DNA of 64,000 nucleotides from Anaerolinea sp. GTDB lineage: Bacteria > Chloroflexota > Anaerolineae > Anaerolineales > Anaerolineaceae. Location of the stretch: positions 1-64,000 of the forward strand of contig JARKOV010000172.1 of NCBI GenBank assembly GCA_029975965.1, in the 5' to 3' direction. Below are positions 56,574 through 64,000 of the stretch, one piece after another. The position numbers and the translations under genes were made by a program. A model generated the notes under the pieces. It had not been told where the DNA came from, searched no databases, and saw only the letters and a program-made list of their open reading frames with translations. How positions within the stretch are numbered: position 1 is the first letter of the stretch; each line of letters begins with the position of its first letter.

Positions 56574-58000
56574 GACTGCAACCGCGCCAGGCAATGCCAC
56601 TTCCCGATTCGGCGGCTGTGCTGGCCATCCTCGTGTTTGGCGCGGCAACCGCTCTTTTCGCTTATGCGGGCAGCTTCGCGCGCTATTGGGCCGACGATTA
56701 TTGCTACAGCGCGGTGTCTCAGGCGCACGGTTTGCTCGGCGGGATGTGGTTCTGGTACATGGGCTCGGGCAACCGCTTTTCTACGATCCTGATGGTCACC
56801 CTGAGCGAGTGGTTTGGGCCGCGCGCGATCGCCTGGATCCCTGCGCTGACGCTGGTCGTCTGGACCTCCGGCTGGTGGTTCTTCTTGACCCGCCTGGCGC
56901 GGGCGGCGGGTCGCCCGGTGAGCCGGCGCTGGTTGGTGTTGCTGGGGCTGGTCCAGGTTTACTTCTGCGCGCTGCTGGCCCCCGACCGGCTGCAGTCGCT
57001 TTACTGGCGCATGGGCACGTTGCACTACACCTTCCCGTTGGGGCTGATGCTGCTCAACCTGGGCTGGATGGCCGGTCGCTGGCAGCGTGAGGCGCGCTGG
57101 ACGTTCATGGCGGGCAGCGGGGTGCTGGCGTTTTTTGCCGCGGGGTTCTCGGAGACCTTTGTCGCGCTGCAGGTGGGCGTGCTGCTGGCGGGGCTGGCCG
57201 GCGGGTGGCTGCTGGCGAATGGCCGCGCCGGACGAGCGGTGACCCGGTTGGTGGCAGGCGCGCTGGTGGGGTCGCTGCTGGCGATGGTGGTGATGTTCCT
57301 CTCGCCGTCCAACGCCTGGCGGCAGGCGGAGATGCCTCCGCCGGACAGCCTGGTGGATTTGGTCACCTACACGCTGCGCTACACCACGGATTTTGTATGG
57401 TTTTCGCTGCGCGGGCAGCCGGTTCCGCTGGCGGTGTTCGCGCTGGCGGTCGGTTTAATCGTTTTTCTGATGCTGCGCGGGCAGCGGGTGGATGGCACCG
57501 CCTGGCGCGGGCTGGCAGCGAGCGCGCTGTCGCTGCTGGTCGGCTTTGGGCTGGTGGTGTGCTGTTTTGCGCCGAGCGCTTACGCCGGGCTGTTGTACCC
57601 GGCCGGCCGGGCGCTGATGCCGGCGCGCTTTGCCTTTCTGCTCGGCCTGGGCGGAGCGGCCGCCGGGGTCGCCTGGGCGGCGCAGGCCTGGCTGGCCGGG
57701 CAGAAGGTGCGTTGGGCCGAGACGCTGGCGGCGCTGCTGCTCCTGGCCGCCTGCTTCTACCCGGTGCGCCTCTCCAGCACGGTGCGCGAGGAGATCGGGG
57801 TGCTGGCGATGAAGGCGCAACGCTGGGATAGTCGCGATGCCGAGATCCGTGCGGCGCGAGCGGCCGGCGAGTTGGACGTGGTGGTGCGCGAGATGGACGT
57901 GGTGCAGGGTCTCGAAGAGCTCAACCCCGACCCCGATTTCTGGGTGAACACCTGCGCGCGCCAGTTCTACGATGTTGCTTCGCTCAGCGCAGAACGGTAG
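56570..58000 (+). CDS. DUF6056-like polytopic membrane protein
   Basis: A 476-aa membrane protein with about 11 helices. [20 protein letters not shown] and the GNRFS motif after WYMGSG recall DUF6056 and related GT-C-like proteins (DDYCY ... GRF). [20 protein letters not shown] and [18 protein letters not shown] follow. Function unassigned; a glycosyltransferase role is inferred from the acidic DD and its neighbours. ATGA overlap with the upstream gene. Confidence 0.6.
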   Translation: MRLQPRQAMPLPDSAAVLAILVFGAATALFAYAGSFARYWADDYCYSAVSQAHGLLGGMWFWYMGSGNRFSTILMVTLSEWFGPRAIAWIPALTLVVWTSGWWFFLTRLARAAGRPVSRRWLVLLGLVQVYFCALLAPDRLQSLYWRMGTLHYTFPLGLMLLNLGWMAGRWQREARWTFMAGSGVLAFFAAGFSETFVALQVGVLLAGLAGGWLLANGRAGRAVTRLVAGALVGSLLAMVVMFLSPSNAWRQAEMPPPDSLVDLVTYTLRYTTDFVWFSLRGQPVPLAVFALAVGLIVFLMLRGQRVDGTAWRGLAASALSLLVGFGLVVCCFAPSAYAGLLYPAGRALMPARFAFLLGLGGAAAGVAWAAQAWLAGQKVRWAETLAALLLLAACFYPVRLSSTVREEIGVLAMKAQRWDSRDAEIRAARAAGELDVVVREMDVVQGLEELNPDPDFWVNTCARQFYDVASLSAER

Positions 58001-58008
58001 GTGGATGG

Positions 58009-58773
58009 ATGCGGGTAAGCGTTGTGACACCTTCTTATAACCAGGCGCGCTACCTGGAGGCGACGATGCGCTCGGTTCTGGAGCAGGATTACCCCGACAT
58101 CGAGTACATCGTGGTGGATGGCGGCTCGACCGACGGTTCGGTGGACATTTTGCGCAAATATCAAGACCGCCTGGCATGGTGGGTTTCCGAGAAAGATCGC
58201 GGTCAGACCGAAGCAATCAATAAGGGCTTCGCACAGGCCACCGGCGACGTGCTGGCCTGGCTCAACTCAGACGATACTTACCAGCCGGGGGCGATCCGCG
58301 AAGCGGTCGAAGCGCTGCAAGCGCACCCTGAGGCGGCCCTGGTGTACGGCGACGCCAATTTCATCGATGAAAATGGGCGGGTGATCGGACGCTTCCCGGC
58401 TGCCCAGACCGACTACCGCCGCTTGCGCCAGGGCTACGTGCACATCCCGCAGCAGGCCTCCTTCTGGCGCGCCGAGCACTGGCGCAAGGTGGGGCCGCTG
58501 GACCCCAGCTTCTATTTTGCGATGGATTACGACCTGTGGGTGCGGCTGGCAGGGTTGGGGCCGTTGGTGTACCTGCCGGGGCGCGTGTGGGCGAACTTCC
58601 GGTTGCACAGCGACGCCAAGACGATCGCGGCGGATGATCGCTGCTGGCCCGAGATGCTGCGCGTGCACCGCCGCCTGGGCGGGGGCTGGTTCGCGCCGAT
58701 CGTCTTCAAGTTCTATCTCCGGAAACTGGCTGCCCCGTTGATCCGATTGAAACGGCGCAGGATGTTCGATTAG
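58009..58773 (+). CDS. Glycosyltransferase family 2
   Basis: A 254-aa GT2 enzyme, close to the protein at 52231: [53 protein letters not shown] and [16 protein letters not shown]. It lacks the long C-terminal extension of its paralogue. [20 protein letters not shown] is the acceptor-side motif. Last gene of the 46936-58773 block. Confidence 0.87.
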   Translation: MRVSVVTPSYNQARYLEATMRSVLEQDYPDIEYIVVDGGSTDGSVDILRKYQDRLAWWVSEKDRGQTEAINKGFAQATGDVLAWLNSDDTYQPGAIREAVEALQAHPEAALVYGDANFIDENGRVIGRFPAAQTDYRRLRQGYVHIPQQASFWRAEHWRKVGPLDPSFYFAMDYDLWVRLAGLGPLVYLPGRVWANFRLHSDAKTIAADDRCWPEMLRVHRRLGGGWFAPIVFKFYLRKLAAPLIRLKRRRMFD

Positions 58774-58809
58774 GCCGGACTGAGTCGGTTGGATGAGCGG
58801 GACTTGTAT

Positions 58810-58815
58810 TATAAT
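58810..58815 (+). promoter_or_regulatory. -10 element of the DUF1232-like gene
   Basis: TATAAT 20 nt before the ATG at 58836, with AAAGGGAGA as ribosome-binding site. TTGGAT at 58789-58794 is a possible -35 at a short 15-bp spacing. Confidence 0.5.
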
Positions 58816-58835
58816 GCCCGCAAAGGGAGAGTATT

Positions 58836-59228
58836 ATGGCGAATAAATCGCGCAGCATTACCACCCCGGGTTTTTTCCAGGGGATCAGCAACCGGGTGCG
58901 CCTGATCGTGCGGTTGATGGCCGACAAGCGCATCAGCCCGCTGCTCAAGCTGCTCCCGATCGGCTCCGTGGTCTACCTGTTCGTGCCGACCGACCTGATG
59001 CCGATCATCCCGGTCGACGACGCGGCCGTGCTCTGGCTGGGGTCGTACCTGTTCGTTGAGCTCTGCCCGCAGGATATCGTCCAGGAGCATTGGGATCAAA
59101 TCCAGGCGGCCTACAACGTGCTGGATCCACGAGCGGAAACCAATCCGCCGGTGAAAGAAACCGTCGATCCAAGCGAGATCATTGACGCGGAATTCGAGGA
59201 GATTCGCCGCGAAGATTCTACGAAATAG
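58836..59228 (+). CDS. DUF1232 (YkvA-like) family membrane-associated protein
   Basis: A 130-aa protein. VRLIVRLMADKRISPLLKLL followed by PIGSVVYLFVPTDLMPIIPV is the DUF1232/YkvA hydrophobic core, with the D-x-x-P pattern (PTDLMP). The C-terminal 50 residues are acidic and likely disordered. Function of the family is unknown. It has its own TATAAT box and Shine-Dalgarno, so it is separate from the glycan operon. Confidence 0.72.
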   Translation: MANKSRSITTPGFFQGISNRVRLIVRLMADKRISPLLKLLPIGSVVYLFVPTDLMPIIPVDDAAVLWLGSYLFVELCPQDIVQEHWDQIQAAYNVLDPRAETNPPVKETVDPSEIIDAEFEEIRREDSTK

Positions 59229-59237
59229 CCGCCTCTT

Positions 59238-59266
59238 TTGACAAAACTGGCCAATCAGGGTAAAAG
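59238..59266 (+). promoter_or_regulatory. Probable promoter of the sugar dehydrogenase lipoprotein gene
   Basis: TTGACA (59238-59243), a 17-bp spacer and TAAAAG (59261-59266, 4 of 6 matches). It would give a leader of about 50 nt containing the hairpin at 59264-59297. Confidence 0.55.
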
Positions 59267-59297
59267 TGTTTCGGGGGTTCGCGCCCGCGAAACACTT
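59264..59297 (+). other. 5'-leader hairpin
   Basis: AAGTGTTTCG (59264-59273) and CGAAACACTT (59288-59297) pair perfectly over 10 bp around a GC-rich loop. It lies between the probable promoter and AAGGAG before ATG 59321. It overlaps the -10, so it could also be an operator dyad. Confidence 0.55.
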
Positions 59298-59320
59298 GTT
59301 GCTTAAGGAGAAGAACAACG

Positions 59321-60694
59321 ATGCGACGGAATTTATCTCTTTGGGTTGCGATAGGGATGCTGGCGGTATTGATCCTGGGCGCCTGCACGCCGCGCGAGGT
59401 GCCTGCGTCCAACCCAACCCAAACGGGGGAGCAGGCAACCCCTACGCAGGCAGCTTACCCGGCTGAGCAAAGTGTCACCGAACAGCCGACGACCGCGCCA
59501 GAAAGCTACCCGGCTCCCGCCGAGACGAGCGAGGCATACCCGCCCGCCGCGACGACGGCGCCAGGGTCTGACCTGCCGGTCGCTGCGCCGACAGAGCCGG
59601 CGACCGCGGCAGGCAATGTGAGCGAGCTGCCGGACGGGCAGTCATTCACCTGGGTCCCGGTGGTCTCGGGGCTGCGGCGACCCACCGACCTGGTAGGAGC
59701 GGGCGAAGGGCGGCTGCTGGTGCTCGAACAACCGGGGCGCGTGCGCTTGATCGCGGAGGGTGTGCTGCTGCCCGACCCCTTCCTGGACATTACCGGGCGG
59801 GTGGGCTCGCAGGCCAACGAGCAGGGTCTGCTGGGCATCGCGCTGCACCCCCGCTTCGCGGAGAACGGCTTTTTCTACCTGGATTACACCAACACCGGCG
59901 GTGATACGGTCGTCGCGCGGTTCACCGCCCCTCCGGGGGCTAACCAGGCCGACCCGGCCAGCGAAAAGATCCTCCTGACCATCGACCAGCCGTATGGCAA
60001 CCACAACGGTGGCGCGCTGGCTTTTGGTCCGGACGGGTACCTGTACATTGGCATGGGCGACGGCGGTTCGGCGGGCGACCCGCAGAATAACGGGCAGAAC
60101 CTGACCTCGCTGCTCGGCAAAGTGCTGCGCATCGACGTGGACAATGGCGATCCCTACAGCATCCCAACCGACAACCCTTACGCCGACGGGCAGCGGGGGC
60201 GGGGTGAGATCTGGGCATACGGCTTGCGCAACCCCTGGCGCTTCTCCTTCGACCGCGCCACCGGCGACTTCTATATCGCGGATGTGGGTCAAAACGCCTG
60301 GGAGGAGATCAATTTCCAGCCGGGCGGGGCGACCGGCGGGGTCAACTACGGCTGGAAGTACCGCGAAGGCTCGCACGTCTACAGCGGGGAGGCGCCGGCG
60401 GGGCTGCAACTGGTCGACCCGGTGGCGGAGTACGAGCATCCCACCGGCTGCTCGGTGACCGGCGGCTACGTGTACCGCGGGTCCGCGCTGCCGGAGTTCC
60501 AGGGTGTTTACCTGTACGGCGATTACTGCAATGGGCGGGTGTGGGGTCTGCTGCGCCTGGCGGACGGGAGCTGGCAAAACCGGCAGTTGTTCGAGACGGG
60601 CGCCTACCTGAGCTCCTTTGGACAGGATGACGCGGGTGAGTTGTACCTGCTGGAACAGGCCAGCGGATCGGTGCTCAAGCTGGTCAGAAAATAG
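59321..60694 (+). CDS. PQQ-dependent soluble aldose sugar dehydrogenase-like lipoprotein
   Basis: A 457-aa exported protein. Signal peptide with lipobox LGAC (C22), a Thr/Pro/Ala linker to about 110, then a GSDH-type beta-propeller: VSGLRRPTDLVGAGEGRLLV, EQGLLGIALHPRFAENGFFY, NHNGGALAFGPDGYLYIGMG and GLRNPWRFSFDRATGDFYIA. These are the marks of the YliI/glucose-sorbosone dehydrogenase family, which oxidises aldoses at the cell surface with PQQ. No PQQ synthesis gene is in the window. Confidence 0.86.
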   Translation: MRRNLSLWVAIGMLAVLILGACTPREVPASNPTQTGEQATPTQAAYPAEQSVTEQPTTAPESYPAPAETSEAYPPAATTAPGSDLPVAAPTEPATAAGNVSELPDGQSFTWVPVVSGLRRPTDLVGAGEGRLLVLEQPGRVRLIAEGVLLPDPFLDITGRVGSQANEQGLLGIALHPRFAENGFFYLDYTNTGGDTVVARFTAPPGANQADPASEKILLTIDQPYGNHNGGALAFGPDGYLYIGMGDGGSAGDPQNNGQNLTSLLGKVLRIDVDNGDPYSIPTDNPYADGQRGRGEIWAYGLRNPWRFSFDRATGDFYIADVGQNAWEEINFQPGGATGGVNYGWKYREGSHVYSGEAPAGLQLVDPVAEYEHPTGCSVTGGYVYRGSALPEFQGVYLYGDYCNGRVWGLLRLADGSWQNRQLFETGAYLSSFGQDDAGELYLLEQASGSVLKLVRK

Positions 60695-60829
60695 CTGACT
60701 GCTCAGGCTAATGGAGAAAGATCAAATTTGGTTTTTTTTCTCCCACCGCCGGGTAGTTACGAAAATAGATGATTTATGTCTTAATTACGGGTGATCTTTG
60801 GGCCTAGCGCAAGCAAAGCGATTGCGCGA

Positions 60830-60835
60830 TATAAT
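60830..60835 (+). promoter_or_regulatory. -10 element of the small Cys-protein gene
   Basis: TATAAT in GCGATATAAT, 45 nt before ATG 60881. A perfect 6-bp hairpin (GCAGGC 60845-60850, loop GGGT, GCCTGC 60855-60860) lies in the leader just before AGGAGGT (60867-60873). The gap 60695-60829 otherwise shows only an AT-rich stretch. Confidence 0.55.
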
Positions 60836-60880
60836 AAAGCAGGTGCAGGCGGGTGCCTGCCGCTTGAGGAGGTATGAGGA

Positions 60881-61114
60881 ATGGCGAAGAAGGTCTGGCA
60901 GGAAATCAAGGTGCAGGTGTGCGAGCATGCGGGTGGCGAAGTCGCTTTAGAGGCTGAAGTGCTTTACCCGGACGAGCACATGCCCGATACCCCTCCGCGG
61001 GTGGTCGCGCACCGCTGCTCGCGGGGCGTGGAATGCGGTCTGCTCAAAGAAGCGTCGTGCGTGTGGGCGGGGACCAACCCGGACTACGATCCGTTTGCCG
61101 AAAAACAGGGCTAA
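60881..61114 (+). CDS. Small four-cysteine protein of unknown function
   Basis: A 77-aa soluble, acidic protein with four Cys: C14 (VQVCEHAG), C46 and C52 (HRCSRGVEC), and C60 (EASCVW). The spacing could bind zinc or an iron-sulfur centre, but no family is recognised. The signals around it are strong: TATAAT box, leader hairpin, AGGAGGT 7 nt before the ATG, and an ideal terminator 15 nt after the stop. It looks like a well-expressed single-gene unit. Confidence 0.72.
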   Translation: MAKKVWQEIKVQVCEHAGGEVALEAEVLYPDEHMPDTPPRVVAHRCSRGVECGLLKEASCVWAGTNPDYDPFAEKQG

Positions 61115-61128
61115 CCTGAAGAATCTTT

Positions 61129-61170
61129 AAACGCAGACAGGCCGACAATGCTGCCGGCCTGTCTGCGTTT
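61129..61170. terminator. Bidirectional intrinsic terminator
   Basis: A perfect 16-bp stem: AAACGCAGACAGGCCG (61129-61144) pairs with 61155-61170, loop 10 nt. The stem ends in TTT on + and the opposite arm ends in TTT on -, so it can stop both the small Cys gene (+) and kbl (-), which converge here. Confidence 0.88.
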
Positions 61171-61253
61171 ATTAAATCTGCTCACCTGTGGGGGAAAGCC
61201 CCAAAATAACCCATCCCAGATCATTTGACAGAGAACGGGTAACTTTTTCGATA

Positions 61254-62438
61254 TCAGGCGATGACGCCGAGTTTGCGACCCACGCGGGCAAAAATCTCCA
61301 ACCCCTGGTCGAGGTCGGCGGGGGCATGGGCGGCGGAGATCATCACTCGGATGCGCGCCTTTCCGCGCGGCACGGTGGGGAAGCCGAGCGCCATGGCGAA
61401 CACACCCTCTTCGAACAGCTCGCGGCTGAACTGTTGCGCCAGGGGCGCTTCGCCGAGCATGATGGGAGTGATGGGGGTGGTGCTGACGCCCGTGTCGAAA
61501 CCCAAAGCGGCCATTTCGCGCTTGAAGTAGCGGGCGTTCTCCCACAGGCGGTCAACCAGCTCGGTGGATTCCTCGAGCAGGTCGACCGCGGCGAGGGTGG
61601 CGGCGGCGTCTGCGGCGGGGACCGCCGAGGAAAAGAGGAAAGGCCGCCCGCGCTGGCGCAGCCAGTCCACCACCTGCGCGCTGCCCGCCACGACCCCGCC
61701 GACCACGCCAAAGGCCTTGGAGAGCGTGCCGACCTCCACATCGACCTTGCCGTGCAGGTGAAACTGGTCGACGATGCCGCGCCCGCCGCGCCCGAGCACG
61801 CCTTCGCCGTGAGCATCATCCACCATCAGCATCACCCCGTGGGCGGTGGTGACCTCGTAAATGCGATCGAGCGGGGCCACGTCGCCATCCATGCTGAACA
61901 CGCCGTCGGTGATGGCCAGCGCCCGCCGGTAGGAGCCAGCGTTTTCATTGATTTTGGCTTCCAGGTCGAGTGGGTCGCAGTGGGCGTAGCGCACGATGCG
62001 CGCGGCGGAGAGGCGGCTGCCGTCGATGATGCTGGCGTGGTTGAGCTCGTCGGAGAAGATGACGTCTTCTTTGCCCACCAGGGCGGCGATGGCGGCCAGG
62101 TTGGCGGTAAAGCCGGACTGGAAGGTAATTGCCGCTTCCACGCCCTTGAATGCGGCCAGGCGGCGCTCGAGCTCGAGGTGCAGGTCCAGCGTGCCGGCGA
62201 TGCTGCGCACGGCAGCCGGGCCGCAGCCGTACTTCTCCAGGTTCTCGCGGGCCCTGGCGACCAGGCGGGGATGATTGGCCATGCCGAGGTAGTTGTTCGA
62301 GCAGAAGTTGAGCACGCGCTTGCCGTCGACGACCAGCCAGGCGCCCTGCGGCGAGCTGATCGTGCGAATGCGGTTGTAGAGCCCAGCGGCTTTCAGCCCA
62401 TCGATCTCCTGCGTGATCCAATCCAATCGTCCGGTCAT
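61254..62438 (-). CDS. kbl: Glycine C-acetyltransferase (2-amino-3-ketobutyrate CoA ligase)
   Basis: A 394-aa PLP enzyme of the alpha-oxoamine synthase family. [50 protein letters not shown] [25 protein letters not shown] and the PLP lysine in VGTLSKAFG are clear. The C-terminus (GRKLGVIA) matches E. coli Kbl, favouring it over BioF. It converts 2-amino-3-ketobutyrate and CoA to glycine and acetyl-CoA in threonine breakdown; tdh is not in the window. ATG 62438 has AGGAGG upstream. It ends at the shared terminator. Confidence 0.87.
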   Translation of the reverse strand: MTGRLDWITQEIDGLKAAGLYNRIRTISSPQGAWLVVDGKRVLNFCSNNYLGMANHPRLVARARENLEKYGCGPAAVRSIAGTLDLHLELERRLAAFKGVEAAITFQSGFTANLAAIAALVGKEDVIFSDELNHASIIDGSRLSAARIVRYAHCDPLDLEAKINENAGSYRRALAITDGVFSMDGDVAPLDRIYEVTTAHGVMLMVDDAHGEGVLGRGGRGIVDQFHLHGKVDVEVGTLSKAFGVVGGVVAGSAQVVDWLRQRGRPFLFSSAVPAADAAATLAAVDLLEESTELVDRLWENARYFKREMAALGFDTGVSTTPITPIMLGEAPLAQQFSRELFEEGVFAMALGFPTVPRGKARIRVMISAAHAPADLDQGLEIFARVGRKLGVIA

Positions 62439-62510
62439 GCAATCCTCCTGTAGATCATCGAGATGTGAGAAAAGTGGTGTTCTTGCCGACTTCGGAGTAA
62501 TTTCCCTCAT

Positions 62511-62545
62511 CCCCGACCTTTCTCCCTTTGGGAGAAGGGAGTCTA
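62511..62545. repeat. Palindromic element upstream of kbl
   Basis: CCCCGACCTTTCTCCCTTTG continuing into GGAGAAGGGAG: the arms TTCTCCC (62520-62526) and GGGAGAA (62530-62536) pair around TTT. It resembles widely dispersed extragenic palindromes of the type CTTCTCCC...GGGAGAAG and is a different family from the 35-bp repeat. The remaining kbl/helicase-protein gap (62439-62626) shows nothing else. Confidence 0.6.
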
Positions 62546-62626
62546 ACAATCCCTTGCCCGGAGGGAGTGAACAGGATGAGGAAAATATCCGGGAATTTCA
62601 AACAAAAACCACCAAGGCGCATACAA

Positions 62627-64000
62627 TCATTCACTCTTTATGTCCGTGAGGTATCCGCTCTCCTGGAGCGCGTTCATCACCTGCTCTTCAGCGCCAGGTC
62701 GAAGCAGGACGACGGTTGGCGAGATTTCTTCCAGGATATAGCGCGCCGCGCGGCTTTTCTTGAGCGCTTCCAAAGCCGCGGGCGAGGTCAGGCGCAACAA
62801 AACTCCCGGCTCGATGCTGGCCTGGGTGCCGGAAACCTCCCAACGCTCGAGCGCCTGCGCCAGCGCCGGTGGAACAGCCTGGTTTTCGGTGTGACGGCGG
62901 AGCAAGCCGAGCAACTGGCGCGGTCGAAGCCCCTGGGCGGCGGCCCGCTCCAGACCGCGGGGAGCGATGCGGTAGTGGTATTCGTCGGCAGTTTCGCTTT
63001 CCCACAGGCAGAAGCGCGCCACCTGGTAGCGCACGGCGCGGGGGGCGAGGCGCGGCGCGAGCACCCGCCCGGCAGAGGTCAGTTTGAGCCGCCCGTTTTC
63101 TTCGGTCAGCCCGCGCGGCGCGCTGCCGTGCAGTAGGTCTTCGGCCCAGGCTGAGAAGCGGAAGGCGGCCGGCGCGGCGCCAGGGGTGGGGGCGGCCAGG
63201 TCGAGATAGCCCAACCAGTGCAGCGGCCCGGTGATCAGAAAACGGACCAGCGCGCCGTCGACCTCGTCCCAGTGCTCGAATCCGCGCAGATATTCGTCGG
63301 AGCCGTCGCGGCGGATGAACCAGGAGTCGTAATCGCCGGCGGGGCGTTGGAAGTCGGGGTCGCGCTCGTGGATGGCGCGGACGAACGAAGCCAGGCTCCA
63401 CCAGCCTGCGTTGTTGGCCGGCACGCGGCCCAGCCAGTCGAGCACAGCCTTGCGGGCGCGCAGGGGGTCGTTCAACCAGTCGCCCTCGAACTTGAGGCCG
63501 GGGAGCAGGCGCAACTCGTTGAGGTAGAGCGCCTCGCTCCATTCGGTGGCGAGCAGGGCCAGCGCCCCGCCGCGCGGGGCTTCGAGGAAGGCCCGCGCCG
63601 CTTCGGCGTGCGGCACCGGCGAGGAGCCAGGGGTGTCATCCACCAGGCGCGCAGCTTTGAGCAACTCGAGCAGCAACGCAGGCGGAATGGGCCAGCGGCG
63701 ATCGCTGAGGCTTTCGACGGGCATGGCGAGGCGCAAGGCGGCCAGCAGGGTGGTGGCATGGTCGAGGATGTGATCGGTGGCGGGGATGGGGTGGGCGCAT
63801 TCGGCGGGGGTGGCCGGGCGCCCGGGTGGCGTTTCGTGGTCGCCGGCGAGGGGTTGGAGCAGCTCGAGCAAATCGTCAGGGATATAGGCGTATTCAACCG
63901 GCTCCGGATCGCCGGGCTCGTTGAGGAAGGCTCGACCGATCAAGGCACGGTAATACAGGGTTTCGACCGGGGAGGTCGGTTTGAGATCGGGCCGTTCTTT
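62627..64000 (-). CDS. Helicase-associated (Helicase_C_3/XPB-like) domain protein, 5' end beyond window
   Basis: At least 457 residues; the reading frame is open to base 64000 with no stop, so the start lies outside. A TTG at 63943 could be read as a start but the upstream sequence (PVETLYYRALIGRAF) looks like continuous protein. The C-terminus, GVLLRLTSPAALEALKKSRA then ARYILEEISPTVVLLRPGAE, matches the Helicase_C_3 domain seen in proteins called helicase-associated. No ATPase motifs are visible. It is in the same direction as kbl, 188 bp upstream of it. Confidence 0.62.
   Translation of the reverse strand, partial: KERPDLKPTSPVETLYYRALIGRAFLNEPGDPEPVEYAYIPDDLLELLQPLAGDHETPPGRPATPAECAHPIPATDHILDHATTLLAALRLAMPVESLSDRRWPIPPALLLELLKAARLVDDTPGSSPVPHAEAARAFLEAPRGGALALLATEWSEALYLNELRLLPGLKFEGDWLNDPLRARKAVLDWLGRVPANNAGWWSLASFVRAIHERDPDFQRPAGDYDSWFIRRDGSDEYLRGFEHWDEVDGALVRFLITGPLHWLGYLDLAAPTPGAAPAAFRFSAWAEDLLHGSAPRGLTEENGRLKLTSAGRVLAPRLAPRAVRYQVARFCLWESETADEYHYRIAPRGLERAAAQGLRPRQLLGLLRRHTENQAVPPALAQALERWEVSGTQASIEPGVLLRLTSPAALEALKKSRAARYILEEISPTVVLLRPGAEEQVMNALQESGYLTDIKSE

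Noticed and set aside
61254..62438. BioF (8-amino-7-oxononanoate synthase)
   Set aside because: The C-terminus and the central motifs match Kbl more closely, and no biotin gene is near.

Overview
The window is GC-rich (roughly 60-65 % by eye), densely packed bacterial DNA with about 57 protein genes, almost all on the + strand and often overlapping by 4 bases (ATGA or GTGA). No rRNA, tRNA, phage or transposase gene was seen. The mix of a DUF951 protein, a long run of polytopic GT-C glycosyltransferases, Thr/Pro-rich lipoproteins and TATAAT boxes immediately upstream of start codons suggests Chloroflexota, perhaps Anaerolineae. That assignment is inference.

Layout. 1-3914: housekeeping genes (DUF951, a glycolipid glycosyltransferase, tsaE, tsaB, rimI, family 4 uracil-DNA glycosylase). 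4003-7583: a heterodimeric ABC exporter ending inside a tandem palindromic repeat. 7815-14947: first glycan operon (nucleotide-sugar dehydrogenase, epimerase, Wzx-type flippase, EEP-family hydrolase, GT4, GT-C protein). 15009-19633: a DPM1-like GT2, a membrane protein, a methyltransferase and a UPF0104 membrane protein. 19612-20363: a less GC-rich island with a DUF559 nuclease gene bracketed by copies of the palindromic repeat. 20384-26554: a promoter with a 10-bp inverted-repeat operator, a winged-helix regulator, GDP-fucose synthase, Wzm/Wzt ABC export, a capsule-type transferase and a methyltransferase. 26697-38166: nonulosonic-acid (NulO, sialic-acid-like) module A (PseB, RmlD-like reductase, NeuB with SAF domain, SpsF-like cytidylyltransferase, transferases, Gfo/Idh). 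38237-40477: three tandem paralogous Cys-rich lipoproteins. 40489-46934: NulO module B (SDR, NeuA-HAD fusion, second NeuB without SAF, transferase, third cytidylyltransferase, 2-hydroxyacid dehydrogenase). 46936-58773: six GT-C or DUF6056-like membrane proteins interleaved with an SDR, a DUF115/Maf-like protein and two paralogous GT2 enzymes. 58836-64000: a DUF1232-like protein, a PQQ-type sugar dehydrogenase lipoprotein, a small Cys protein with a strong bidirectional terminator, then on the - strand kbl and a helicase-associated-domain protein cut by the window end.

Taken together this looks like a large cell-surface glycan locus. It makes activated sugars (uronic acid, fucose, one or more CMP-NulOs), assembles them with cytoplasmic GT2/GT4 and membrane GT-C enzymes, and moves them by both a flippase and an ABC route. 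The most unusual points are a NulO locus without the usual aminotransferase, acetyltransferase and PseG-type hydrolase, a Maf/DUF115-like candidate NulO transferase, the triplicated 10-Cys lipoproteins, the DUF559-palindrome association, and repeated -10 boxes 6 nt from start codons.
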